Assembly: GCA_963422655.1 (NCBI GenBank) | Contig: OY730440.1 | Span: 496,001 to 560,000 of the forward strand | Source of the DNA: CATQHS01 sp963422655 | GTDB lineage: Bacteria; Actinomycetota; Acidimicrobiia; Acidimicrobiales; Aldehydirespiratoraceae | Direction of reading: 5' to 3' | Length of the DNA: 64,000 bases | Shown here: positions 17,588-26,382 of the stretch, piece by piece | How the letters are laid out: each line of letters starts with the position of its first letter | Numbering within the stretch: position 1 is the stretch's first letter | Notes under the pieces: generated by a model | Seen by the model: only the letters and a program-made list of their open reading frames with translations | Databases searched by the model: none | What the model was told of the DNA's origin: nothing | Program-made: the position numbers and the translations under genes

Positions 17588-18346
17588 TCAGGACCGGGGG
17601 CGGAGATGAATGACGTCACCGGTGTCGATCCGGTACTCGGCGCCGGCCGCAACCACCACGAGACGACCGAGCTGATCGATGTCATGAGCCTCTCCCTCGA
17701 TGGGGGGGCTGTGGACCCTCTCCACCCTCACCCGCCGGCCGATAGTAGCCGATGCCGCTTTCAGCTCGCGGCGAGCCCGGTCGGGATCGGCGAGATAGCC
17801 AGGAAGAATATCGACGAGGCGGGCCAGGAGCAGATCCCGATCGGCGGTGACAGCCCCCGACTGCGCCAGCGAGGTGGCCACCGGCTCACCGGGGACAGGG
17901 TGGAGGTTGAGCCCCAGCCCGACTATCACCACCGATCGGGGCCCGTTCACCAGTTCGGAAAGCACCCCGGCCAGCTTGCCCGGTGCAGGCTTGGCCTCGA
18001 TGACCAGATCGTTGGGCCATTTGGACAAAACCGGGACGGTCAGCAAAGCGGCGGCTGCGGCCCGGGTCGCAGCCGTCACAGCCGCTACCGGGTCGTACCG
18101 CTGCGAGCTCGGGCTCGGCAACCGGAAACTGACCAGCAGCGACCGGCCGGGGATGTCGAGCCAGCGGCGGTCCAGTCGACCCCGACCCGCGCTCTGGTGA
18201 TCGGCAACCAGCAGGCAGGCCTCGGTGTCACCCCGACGGGCTTCGGTAGCCAGATCATCGTTGGTGGAACCCGTAACCGCCACATGGCGCAGCGGACCCA
18301 GCCCGGCCCGTCGGGCAGCCCCGTCGCTACGGGTGAGCACGGTCAT
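17588..18346 (-). CDS. birA: Biotin--[acetyl-CoA carboxylase] ligase
   Basis: 252 residues, without the N-terminal DNA-binding domain of bifunctional BirA. STNDDLATEARRGD, DHQSAGRGRLDRRW (biotinyl-AMP loop), LSKWPNDLVI, KLAGVLSE and VGLGLNLHPVP are the family motifs. It ligates biotin to the BCCP lysine. It is divergent from the biotin carboxylase/BCCP gene at 18419, its likely substrate, with a 72-bp gap. Confidence 0.95.
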   Translation of the reverse strand: MTVLTRSDGAARRAGLGPLRHVAVTGSTNDDLATEARRGDTEACLLVADHQSAGRGRLDRRWLDIPGRSLLVSFRLPSPSSQRYDPVAAVTAATRAAAAALLTVPVLSKWPNDLVIEAKPAPGKLAGVLSELVNGPRSVVIVGLGLNLHPVPGEPVATSLAQSGAVTADRDLLLARLVDILPGYLADPDRARRELKAASATIGRRVRVERVHSPPIEGEAHDIDQLGRLVVVAAGAEYRIDTGDVIHLRPRS

Positions 18347-18418
18347 GGCTGCCAGTCTGCGCCGAAGTCGACGGAATCGGTAATCTCACCTCTCATACTC
18401 TCCGTGTCAGGTATTTCT
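18347..18418. promoter_or_regulatory. birA / acc divergent intergenic region
   Basis: This 72-bp region is shared by birA (minus) and the carboxylase alpha gene (plus). A short AGGT Shine-Dalgarno-like element lies 6 nt before the plus-strand ATG at 18419. No clear operator or -10/-35 was recognised. This BirA lacks an HTH, so direct BirA repression is not expected. Confidence 0.35.
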
Positions 18419-20167
18419 ATGTTCTCCAAAGTGCTGATCGCCAACCGAGGCGAGATAGCGGTTCGGGTCATCCGGGCCTGCCGCGAGTTGGGTATCGGCA
18501 CCGTTGCCGTCTACTCCGAACCTGATCGGAATGCCCTTCACGTCCGCTCGGCCGACGAGGCCTACGGGCTGGGGGGTCGCACCGCGGCCGAGAGCTATCT
18601 GAACGTCGATGCCATCGCCGCCGTCTTGGACCGCAGCGAGGCTGACGCCGTGCATCCCGGCTACGGGTTCTTCAGCGAGAACGCCGGCTTCGCCCGCACC
18701 GTCACCGACCGGGGCGTGACCTTCATCGGCCCGAGCCCGGAAGCGATGGAGATCATGGGCGATAAGATCTCGGCCCGCCGGGCGGCCGAGTCGGCCGGCG
18801 TGGCCGCCGTACCGGGCACGGCAGAACCGATCACCGACCCGGACCAGGTCGAGGCCTTCGGCGCCGCTCACGGCTGGCCGGTGGCGGTCAAGGCCGCCCA
18901 CGGGGGCGGGGGCCGAGGTATGAAAGTGATCGCATCGGCCACCGAGATAGGCGACGCCATCGCATCGGCCCGGCGCGAGGCTCAAGCCTACTTCGGGCGC
19001 GACGACCTCTACCTGGAGCGATACCTGGCTGCTCCCCGCCACGTCGAGGTTCAGATCCTGGCTGACAGCCACGGCCGCTGCCTGCACCTCGGAACCAGGG
19101 ACTGCTCGGTGCAGCGCCGCCACCAGAAGCTCATCGAGGAGGCGCCGGCGGCGGGGATCGACACCGAGATAGCCGAGTCCATGGGCCGGGCCGCAGTGGC
19201 AGTAGCCCGCCACTGCGACTACGTCAACGCCGGCACGGTGGAGTTCCTGTACGAAGCCGGACAGTTCTATTTCCTGGAGATGAACACCCGGTTGCAGGTC
19301 GAACACACCGTCACCGAACTCGTAACCGGCATCGACCTCGTCGAGATGCAGCTTCGGGTGGCAGCCGGCGAACCTCTCCCCTTCCCGGCCGGCGGCATCG
19401 AGACCCGAGGCCACGCCATCGAGATCCGGGTCAACGCCGAAGACCCGGCCCGAGGCGCATTTCTCCCCTGCCCGGGGCCGCTGACCGAGTTGCGCCCGGC
19501 CCAGGGTTTCGGGACCCGCTGGGACGGCGGTTATGAAGCCGGAGATGAGATCAGCCAGTTCTACGACAACCTCATCGGCAAGCTGGTGGTGTGGGGGCGT
19601 GATCGTGGCACTGCCATCGGCCGGGCCGTACGAGCCCTCCAAGAGACGATCGTCACCGGAGTGGCGACCACCATTCCGGCCCAACTGGCCGTGCTAGCCC
19701 ACCCCGACTTCGCGGCTTTGGCTCATTTCACTTCTTGGGTCGCCGACCGTCTCGACCTGAGCTTCATCGCCCCCACACCGACCGGGGGCCCCTCCGGCGA
19801 CGGTGGCGCCATGCCCCGGCGTGAGATCGACGTGGAAGTCGACGGCAAGCGCTTCATGGTGTCGATGCCGATTCCCGACCAGGCCGGCCGGAGCCCAGCC
19901 GAGGCAACGGATCGCCGCCGGCTATCGCGAACCCCGACGGTGACCGGACCGGGCGACGGCCGAGTCGCCGTCGGTATGCAGGGCACGATCGTCAAAGTTC
20001 TGGTGGCAGAGGGTGACACCGTGGCCGCCGGTGATCCGGTCGTGGTGCTCGAAGCTATGAAGATGGAGAACAACATCACCGCCGATGTCTCGGGAACTGT
20101 CACCGAGCTCCTCGTCGGCGTCGGCGACCCGGTCGGCAACGGAGACGTCGTGGCGGTGATCGGCTGA
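18419..20167 (+). CDS. accA3: Acyl-CoA carboxylase alpha chain (biotin carboxylase + BCCP)
   Basis: 582 residues starting MFSKVLIANRGEIAVRVIRA. ATP-grasp biotin carboxylase motifs are VHPGYGFFSENA, KAAHGGGGRGMKV, APRHVEVQILAD, QRRHQKLIEEAPA and MNTRLQVEHTVTELVTGIDL. A linker of about 60 residues leads to a C-terminal biotinyl domain with VVLEAMKMENNI; the Lys of AMKM is biotinylated. It carboxylates biotin for acetyl-/propionyl-CoA carboxylation with a beta subunit not seen here. The frame is open upstream, but the ATG at 18419 matches family starts. birA is adjacent and divergent, as also in the M. tuberculosis birA/accA3 region. Confidence 0.95.
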   Translation: MFSKVLIANRGEIAVRVIRACRELGIGTVAVYSEPDRNALHVRSADEAYGLGGRTAAESYLNVDAIAAVLDRSEADAVHPGYGFFSENAGFARTVTDRGVTFIGPSPEAMEIMGDKISARRAAESAGVAAVPGTAEPITDPDQVEAFGAAHGWPVAVKAAHGGGGRGMKVIASATEIGDAIASARREAQAYFGRDDLYLERYLAAPRHVEVQILADSHGRCLHLGTRDCSVQRRHQKLIEEAPAAGIDTEIAESMGRAAVAVARHCDYVNAGTVEFLYEAGQFYFLEMNTRLQVEHTVTELVTGIDLVEMQLRVAAGEPLPFPAGGIETRGHAIEIRVNAEDPARGAFLPCPGPLTELRPAQGFGTRWDGGYEAGDEISQFYDNLIGKLVVWGRDRGTAIGRAVRALQETIVTGVATTIPAQLAVLAHPDFAALAHFTSWVADRLDLSFIAPTPTGGPSGDGGAMPRREIDVEVDGKRFMVSMPIPDQAGRSPAEATDRRRLSRTPTVTGPGDGRVAVGMQGTIVKVLVAEGDTVAAGDPVVVLEAMKMENNITADVSGTVTELLVGVGDPVGNGDVVAVIG

Positions 20168-20178
20168 CAGACGGGCGA

Positions 20179-21537
20179 TCACTCCGCCGCTTCGGCCAAG
20201 GCTTCGGACAACGTCGGGTGCACGAGCAGGCTCTCGTGGATGCTGCTCACGGTCAGCCCGTTGGTGACAGCCACGGCCAGGACCGAAATGAGTTCGGCCG
20301 CGTGGCGCCCGACGATGGACCCCCCCAGCACCACCCCGGTGGCAGGGTCCGAAACTATCTTGACGAAGCCGCGAGGGTCGTCGTTGATCAGCGCCTTGGG
20401 CGCTGACGCGAAGGGAACTTTCGTTACCCGGATCTTGCGGCCCTCGGCAAAGGCATCGGCCTCGGCCAGACCAACGTCGGCGATCTCCGGCTCGGTAAAG
20501 ATGGCCGATGCTGCCTTGTCGTAATCGAGATGGCGGTGGGGCCGGTCGGTACCGAGCCCGAGAGCGTGATAGGCGATCTTGCGACCCTGCATCGCCGCCA
20601 CCGAAGACAGCGGCAAGCGGCCCGACAGGTCCCCAGCCGCATAGATGTGGGCAACGTTGGAACGCAGGTCGGCGTCGACGGGAACGTACCCGTCGCGACA
20701 GTGCACACCAGCCGATTCGAGACCGAGCCTCTCGCTGTTGGGGACGGACCCTATGGCTATCAGCGCGTGGCTGCCTTCGACTACCCGGCCGTCGTCGCAG
20801 CGCACGACCACTCCACCGGCGTCCCCGGATGCGGCCACGGCCCGAGCACCCTTGAGGAGGCGGACCCCGCTGTCGATGAAGTCCTCCTCGAGGGCGGCGG
20901 CCACCTCGGGGTCCTTTTGGGGCAGGATCTGATGGCGGCTGACGATCAGTGTGACATCGCTGCCCATGGACCGGAAGAGGTGCACGAACTCCACGCCGGT
21001 CACCCCGGATCCGATGACGATCATGTGATCGGGAAGCACCTCGGGCGGGTAACAGTGCCGGGTGGACAGGACCCAACGGCCGTCCACCTCGGCCCAGTCC
21101 GGCAGCCGGGGCCGGCTCCCGGTGGCCAGCACCACCACATCGGCACCGAGCTCGGTGACGCCCTCACCGTCCTCCACGATCACCCGGTGAGGTCCGGCCA
21201 GTGCCGCCACGCCCTCGATCAGCCGCACGTTCTGACTGACCAGCAAGGACCTGATCGATCCCTCCAACCGGGCTTCGATCCTCTGTAACCGCCCCGCCGC
21301 GAGCTTCAGGTCTACCTGTGCACCCGCCTCGGTCAAGCCCATGCCCGCCGATCGGTGCAGGAAGGACCGGGCGTTGCCGGTGGCAATCATGGCCTTGGAC
21401 GGGATGCAGTCCCACAGGTGAGCAGCGCCGCCGATGGTGTCACTCTCCACCAAGGTGACCTCCGCGCCGAGGCGGGCTGCAGTGGTGGCACAAGAATTGC
21501 CGGCCGGGCCGCCCCCGATGATCACCATGCGCGTCAT
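20179..21537 (-). CDS. lpdA: LpdA-type NAD(P)H quinone reductase / flavoprotein disulfide reductase homologue
   Basis: 452 residues. MTRMVIIGGGPAGNSCATTA binds FAD, VVLATGSRPRLPDWAE and MIVIGSGVTGVEFVHLF bind NAD(P), and HIYAAGDLSGRLPLSSVAAM is the second FAD motif; the tail HPTLSEALAEAA is the dimer interface. The redox segment reads GGAAHLWDCIPSKAM, with Ala/His where lipoamide dehydrogenase has its first cysteine. This matches M. tuberculosis LpdA (Rv3303c), a quinone reductase rather than a lipoamide dehydrogenase. It converges on the carboxylase gene with an 11-bp gap. Confidence 0.9.
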   Translation of the reverse strand: MTRMVIIGGGPAGNSCATTAARLGAEVTLVESDTIGGAAHLWDCIPSKAMIATGNARSFLHRSAGMGLTEAGAQVDLKLAAGRLQRIEARLEGSIRSLLVSQNVRLIEGVAALAGPHRVIVEDGEGVTELGADVVVLATGSRPRLPDWAEVDGRWVLSTRHCYPPEVLPDHMIVIGSGVTGVEFVHLFRSMGSDVTLIVSRHQILPQKDPEVAAALEEDFIDSGVRLLKGARAVAASGDAGGVVVRCDDGRVVEGSHALIAIGSVPNSERLGLESAGVHCRDGYVPVDADLRSNVAHIYAAGDLSGRLPLSSVAAMQGRKIAYHALGLGTDRPHRHLDYDKAASAIFTEPEIADVGLAEADAFAEGRKIRVTKVPFASAPKALINDDPRGFVKIVSDPATGVVLGGSIVGRHAAELISVLAVAVTNGLTVSSIHESLLVHPTLSEALAEAAE

Positions 21538-21607
21538 GGGTGCTCCAGGCTACCGCTACCCCCTCTCAGCACCCCCGGTCGGTGGCCCGCCGGTACGGTG
21601 GCCGGAC

Positions 21608-23095
21608 GTGAACCGGATCGTGGTGATCCTGCTCGGCATCGTCGGTGCAGCCGTGGTCGTGCGGTTCGCCACTACTTCCCCCTTGTGGCTGGACGAAGCC
21701 TTGTCGGTCAACCTGGCCTCGCTGCCGCGGGCCGACCTGCCCGGCGCGCTGCGCCATGACGGCCATCCGATCCTCTATTACGCCCTGCTGGGGTTCTGGA
21801 TCGACATGTTCGGTGATGACGACGGCCCCGTCCGCTGGCTCTCGGCTCTTTTCTCGCTGGCCACCGTTCCGGCGGTGTGGGCTGGCGCCCGCCGACGGCT
21901 GGGCCCGATCCCGGCCCGTTACGCGGCCGTGCTGACCGTCACCTCACCCTTCGTGATCCGCTACGGGTCAGAGGCTCGAATGTACGCCCTGATGATGCTG
22001 ATCACGGCTCTGGGCTGGTGGCTGCTGGAAGCATCCCTGGGGCGGCCGACCTGGTGGCGACTGACCGCGCTGGCGGCTGTCACCGCGGCCGGGTTGCACA
22101 CCCACTATTGGATGATCCCGCTGGCGGCGGCGACGATGACGGTTCTGGCCGCCGGCTGGTTCCGTAGCCCGAACCGGCGCAGGACGCTGGCCGCCATCAT
22201 GGCGGCTGTGGCCGTTGGCGGCCTCACTTTTGTCGCCTGGCTGGAGGTATTCGTCGATCAGTTCCGCCACACCGGCACCCCGTGGGCCAATTGGGCTCGA
22301 CCGGCCGAGGTGGCGGTGGAAACGATCCAAGCCATCGGTGGCGGCACCCGGTTCGAGCCCGTGCTGCTCGGTGTGGTGCTGACCTTGGCCATCGTCTTGG
22401 GGGCGACGATCCGCCGGACCGGGCACCGCTGGTTGGAGATCGCATCCCCAGCCCTCAACCCCACTGCCCCGGTGGTGGGGGTGGTGGTGATCAGCCTGAG
22501 CGTCGGTGGACTGGCCGCCGCCGTCACCCAGAGTGCTTTCGAGGCCCGCTACGCCGCTGCCGTCGTCCCTTTGCTACTGGGGCTGGCCGGCCGGGGCTTG
22601 GCCGGACTTACAGGCCGGGCCTCGCTTCTGACCTTGGTGGCGGTTGCCGCCTTCGGTGTGATCGTCGCCGTCGACGACGCCGTCCGAGACCGCACTCAAG
22701 GCCAACAGGTGGCCGACACCATCGACGAAGGATCGGCCCCCGGTGATCTGGTGGTGATATGCCCCGACCAGTTGGCTCCGGCCACGCTGCGCTACCTCGA
22801 CTCGGCCCTGACGGTGCGTACCTATCCACCTACCGCTGATCCCGGCTTCATCGACTGGTTCGACTACCGCGATCGCATCGCCGCCACCGACCCCGTCGAG
22901 TACGCCCGAGCCGCGGCCAGAACAGCCGGCTCGGGCACCGTATGGATGGTCACGATGCCCACCTACCGAGGCTTGGAAGGCCGGTGCGAAGCTGTCTCCA
23001 CCGAGCTCGACCGCCGGAGAACCCGCCGAACCATGGTCACGTCCGGCCCCGAGTTCGAGCCGATGTTCCTGTACCGCTTCGAGGCCGGGCCGTGA
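21608..23095 (+). CDS. GT-C fold membrane glycosyltransferase (ArnT/PMT-like)
   Basis: 495 residues from GTG 21608, placed just before the first membrane helix (VNRIVVILLGIVGAAVVV). An ATG at 21536 would add 24 non-hydrophobic residues and overlap lpdA's start. SPLWLDEALSVNLASL holds the Asp-Glu of the first external loop typical of GT-C enzymes, followed by GHPILYYALLGFW and FVIRYGSEARMYALMML. About ten helices are visible, then a soluble tail. Such enzymes use polyprenyl-phosphate sugars on the outer face. The polyprenyl-phosphate hexose could come from the GT2 enzymes at 24.2 or 31.0 kb. Confidence 0.85.
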   Translation: MNRIVVILLGIVGAAVVVRFATTSPLWLDEALSVNLASLPRADLPGALRHDGHPILYYALLGFWIDMFGDDDGPVRWLSALFSLATVPAVWAGARRRLGPIPARYAAVLTVTSPFVIRYGSEARMYALMMLITALGWWLLEASLGRPTWWRLTALAAVTAAGLHTHYWMIPLAAATMTVLAAGWFRSPNRRRTLAAIMAAVAVGGLTFVAWLEVFVDQFRHTGTPWANWARPAEVAVETIQAIGGGTRFEPVLLGVVLTLAIVLGATIRRTGHRWLEIASPALNPTAPVVGVVVISLSVGGLAAAVTQSAFEARYAAAVVPLLLGLAGRGLAGLTGRASLLTLVAVAAFGVIVAVDDAVRDRTQGQQVADTIDEGSAPGDLVVICPDQLAPATLRYLDSALTVRTYPPTADPGFIDWFDYRDRIAATDPVEYARAAARTAGSGTVWMVTMPTYRGLEGRCEAVSTELDRRRTRRTMVTSGPEFEPMFLYRFEAGP

Positions 23096-24174
23096 CCGGC
23101 TGGCGCCCCGGCTTCGGGGTGGCCCTGGGGTCGTGGCTCGAGGCCCGTCTCTACGTCGCCGCCGCCTTCATCGTCACCCATGCCGTCCACGACCGGCTGG
23201 GATCCTCACCCGAGCCCAGTCCCGTGCACGACGGGCTGCTGGCTTGGGACGGCCGCTGGTACCAGAGCATCGCCACGTCGGGATATGCCGACGCCGCCGA
23301 CCCGGCCCTGCGGTTCTTTCCTCTTTGGCCCCTGCTGGGACGGGTCCTGGGCGGGCTGACCGGCGCCGACCGGGGGTTCATCCTGGTGGTGCTGGCCAAC
23401 GCCGGCGCCTTGATGGCCGCGGCGTTGCTGCATCGCCTCGTCGTCGAAGAAACCGGCGACTGGGATCTGGCCCGGCGGTCGGTGCGGCTGCTGGCGCTGG
23501 CACCCCCATCTTTCGTGCTGGTGCTGGCCTACTCCGAAGCCTTCTATCTCACCTTGGCGCTGGCGGTGTTCCTGCTGGCCCGCCGACAGCGGTGGTGGGC
23601 TGTGGCTGCGGCCGGTTACCTGGCCGGGCTCACCCGCCCGGTCGGGGTGTTGCTGGCACTGCCGGTGGCCCTGACGGTGGTCACAGCCCGAGCCCAGCGC
23701 CGGCCGGGCGCCATCGCCGCCGCCCTGGCTCCGGTGGCCGGAACGGCCACGTTCCTGGTGTGGTCCGGTCTGGCCTTGGGCGAGTTCACCGCCCCGCTCA
23801 CTCGCCAGCGCGAGCTGCGGAGCCTGGCCGAACCGGTCAGCCGCGTGGTGCGAGCCGCCTACCGGGGCCTGAGAGGCGACGAGGGCGAGCTGTTGCACTT
23901 CTTGGCCGCCGTGACGGCGATCTCGCTCACGCTGCTCGTAGTGCGGCGGCTGGGCCGCTCCATGGCCCTGTACTGCGGGGCGAACCTGATCGTGATGCTT
24001 ACAACGGGCAACCTCAACAGCCTCGAGCGCTACGGCCTGGCCGCCTTCCCCCTCGTCATCGCCGCCGCCATGGCCAGCCGCCACCGGTACCTGGACCGCT
24101 GGATTCTCGACGCAGCCGCAGCCGGGATGGTCAGCCTCACGATCCTCGCCCTCAGCGGTGTCTACGTACCGTGA
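23092..24174 (+). CDS. PIG-V-like mannosyltransferase (GT-C, membrane)
   Basis: 360 residues from GTG 23092, which overlaps the upstream TGA (GTGA). LAWDGRWYQSIATSGYAD, RFFPLWPLLGRVLGG, ALAPPSFVLVLAYSEAFYL and NLNSLERYGLAAFPLVI match the bacterial relatives of GPI mannosyltransferase PIG-V. About nine transmembrane helices are visible. The predicted role is transfer of mannose from polyprenyl-phosphomannose to an envelope lipid or glycan on the periplasmic side. Translationally coupled to the preceding GT-C gene. Confidence 0.82.
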   Translation: MTGWRPGFGVALGSWLEARLYVAAAFIVTHAVHDRLGSSPEPSPVHDGLLAWDGRWYQSIATSGYADAADPALRFFPLWPLLGRVLGGLTGADRGFILVVLANAGALMAAALLHRLVVEETGDWDLARRSVRLLALAPPSFVLVLAYSEAFYLTLALAVFLLARRQRWWAVAAAGYLAGLTRPVGVLLALPVALTVVTARAQRRPGAIAAALAPVAGTATFLVWSGLALGEFTAPLTRQRELRSLAEPVSRVVRAAYRGLRGDEGELLHFLAAVTAISLTLLVVRRLGRSMALYCGANLIVMLTTGNLNSLERYGLAAFPLVIAAAMASRHRYLDRWILDAAAAGMVSLTILALSGVYVP

Positions 24175-24246
24175 ACGGCTCACGACGACATCACGACGAC
24201 ATCGAGGCGGGATAGTCGGGACGGCCGGGGGCGTAGGCTCGCGATC

Positions 24247-25251
24247 GTGACGGTGACATCGCGATTCGAAGACACCGCAACGCCGGAGCCCCGAGCCGGA
24301 GGCGACGAGCCCGTCGTGGACGTGAGCGTGGTGCTGCCGGTCTACGACGAGTCGGCGCATCTCACTGCTGAGCTCGATCGCATCACCGCAGCCCTGGCGG
24401 CCTCGCCCTACACCTGGGAACTGCTGGTGGTGGACGACGGCTCCAGCGACGGCTCCAGCGACCTGGCTGCCGATCGTAACGACGTGAGGCTGCTGCGATC
24501 GGCCCGCAACCGGGGCTCGGGCTCGGCCCGGCGGCTCGGCACCCTCGCGGCCCGGGGCCGAGTAGTAGTGTGGACCGACGCCGACATGACCTACCCCAAC
24601 CACGAGATCCCGGCTCTGGTGGCGGCTCTGGGCGACAGCGACCAGATCGTCGGCGCCCGAAACGCCGAGCAGGGGACGCTGAAGCCGCTACGCATCCCGG
24701 CCAAGTGGATCATCCGCCGGCTGGCCTCCTATCTCACCCGCACGCCCATACCCGACCTCAACTCGGGTTTCAGGGCCATGCGGCGCGAGGTCGCGACGCA
24801 GTTCACCGGCCAGCTCCCCGACGGGTTCTCCTGCGTCACCACGGTCACGATGGCGTTCCTGATGAACGGCTACTCGGTGCGTTACACGCCGATCCCCTAT
24901 GCGGCCCGCAACGGGCGGTCGAAGTTCCACTGGTGGACCGACACCTACCGTTACCTGCTTCAGGTGATCCGGATGATGCTCTCCCACGACCCTCTGCGGG
25001 TGTTCATACCCTTGGCGGCCGCACTGGGTGCCGCCTTCACGGCCAAGCTCGGCTACGACGTGGTCGCCAAAGACCTGCGCGTGGCCACCAACACGCTGCT
25101 GCTCGGTTTCGCCACCCTCCAAGTGCTGGTGGTGGGGCTGCTCGCCGACTTGGTGGTGCGAACTGCACGACCCCACCGGCTGATCCCCCCCGCTGACGTC
25201 ACCGAGACCGACGACCGCTACACCGCAACGGCCGGACGGAAGTCGCCATGA
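24247..25251 (+). CDS. GT2 glycosyltransferase, polyprenyl-phosphate sugar synthase-like
   Basis: 334 residues. VSVVLPVYDESAHL, LLVVDDGSSDGSSDLA, VVWTDADMTYPNHEI and DLNSGFRAMRREVA are typical of dolichyl-/polyprenyl-phosphate hexose synthases. Two C-terminal transmembrane helices follow (~255-275 and 285-305). It probably charges polyprenyl phosphate with a hexose for the GT-C enzymes upstream. GTG start at 24247; the gene end overlaps the next gene (ATGA). Confidence 0.85.
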   Translation: MTVTSRFEDTATPEPRAGGDEPVVDVSVVLPVYDESAHLTAELDRITAALAASPYTWELLVVDDGSSDGSSDLAADRNDVRLLRSARNRGSGSARRLGTLAARGRVVVWTDADMTYPNHEIPALVAALGDSDQIVGARNAEQGTLKPLRIPAKWIIRRLASYLTRTPIPDLNSGFRAMRREVATQFTGQLPDGFSCVTTVTMAFLMNGYSVRYTPIPYAARNGRSKFHWWTDTYRYLLQVIRMMLSHDPLRVFIPLAAALGAAFTAKLGYDVVAKDLRVATNTLLLGFATLQVLVVGLLADLVVRTARPHRLIPPADVTETDDRYTATAGRKSP

Positions 25252-26363
25252 CCGGACCAGTCGAGCGCATCGAACTCGCCATCGACGCCACCGCCCTGCT
25301 GGCTCCTCGCACCGGAATCGGCGTGTTCACGGCCGAGCTACTGAGAGAACTGCCCACCCGGTGCGAGCTGGACGTCTCCGCCTTCACTATCGGCCGACAG
25401 AACCGGGGCTGGCTGCCCCACGACGTCAGCGATCAGATCCGTGAGGTGTCGAGCCGGCTGCTCGACGGACGCATCCGCTGGCTGTGGGACCATCTGTCGG
25501 TTCCCCGCCTGGAGTGGTTCGCCGGCCCCGCCGACGTGGTCCACGGCCCCAACTACCTGGTGCCCCCCACCACCCGAGCCGCCACCGTGGTGACGGTGCA
25601 CGACGTCGGCTTCGAGCACCGGCCCCCCCTGTGCGCCCCCGGGTCGCTGGGCCATCGTCAGTCGGTGCGCACCGCCATCGGTCGGGGGGCCTGGGTCCAC
25701 ACCCCTTCCGATTACGTGGCCGGCGAGGTCCGCTCCATCTACCGGGTCGAGGACGAACGGGTGGTGGCCGTGCCTCTCGGCGTCCGACTACCCCGGGCCG
25801 GACCGCACCCGACACCGGGATCGCCTTACGTCTTGGCCCTGGGCTCGTCGGATCGACGCAAGGACCTCACGACGCTGGTGGCGGCCTTCGACTTGCTGGC
25901 GGTGCAACATCGGGACCTGCGCCTCGTCCACGCCGGACCCGACGGTGACGCCGCCGAGGAATTGGCTGCCGCCATCGGTCTCAGCCCGCACCGGGACCGC
26001 ATCGAGCAACTCGGCTGGGTCGACGACGCCACCCGGTCGGCGCTGATCCGGCAGGCCGCGGTGGTGGCTTACCCGTCCCGCTACGAGGGCTTCGGCTTGG
26101 TGCCGCTGGAGGCCATGGCGGCTGGGCGGCCGGTCGTCACCACCCCGGTGTCGGCCATCCCTGAAGTGTCCGGCGACGCTGCCCTCTACGCCGCCGTAGG
26201 CGACTGCGACGACTTGGCCGACACCTTGCAGCAGGCCCTCACCGACTCGGCACTGATCGCTGATCTCGGGGCCCGAGGCCAGGCCTGGGTCGCGGGCTAT
26301 ACCTGGGAGCGCGCCGCCGACGGCTTGATCGACCTGTACCGCCGGGCCGTCGCCGGCCGCTGA
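25248..26363 (+). CDS. GT4 glycosyltransferase
   Basis: 371 residues starting in an ATGA overlap with the upstream gene. LAIDATALLAPRTGIGVFTA, DVVHGPNYLVPPTTRAATVV, TVHDVGFEHRPP, YVLALGSSDRRKDLTTLV and YPSRYEGFGLVPLEAMAAG mark a GT4 retaining transferase of the mannosyltransferase B type. No signal or membrane segment, so it acts at the cytosolic face of the membrane. Confidence 0.88.
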   Translation: MTGPVERIELAIDATALLAPRTGIGVFTAELLRELPTRCELDVSAFTIGRQNRGWLPHDVSDQIREVSSRLLDGRIRWLWDHLSVPRLEWFAGPADVVHGPNYLVPPTTRAATVVTVHDVGFEHRPPLCAPGSLGHRQSVRTAIGRGAWVHTPSDYVAGEVRSIYRVEDERVVAVPLGVRLPRAGPHPTPGSPYVLALGSSDRRKDLTTLVAAFDLLAVQHRDLRLVHAGPDGDAAEELAAAIGLSPHRDRIEQLGWVDDATRSALIRQAAVVAYPSRYEGFGLVPLEAMAAGRPVVTTPVSAIPEVSGDAALYAAVGDCDDLADTLQQALTDSALIADLGARGQAWVAGYTWERAADGLIDLYRRAVAGR

Positions 26364-26382
26364 CCTGCGACGGGCCCGGCCG

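Noticed and set aside
23133..24603. Long frames on both strands overlapping the PIG-V-like and GT2 genes
   Set aside because: High-GC shadow frames without recognisable motifs; the coding frame is fixed by the transmembrane and GT signatures.
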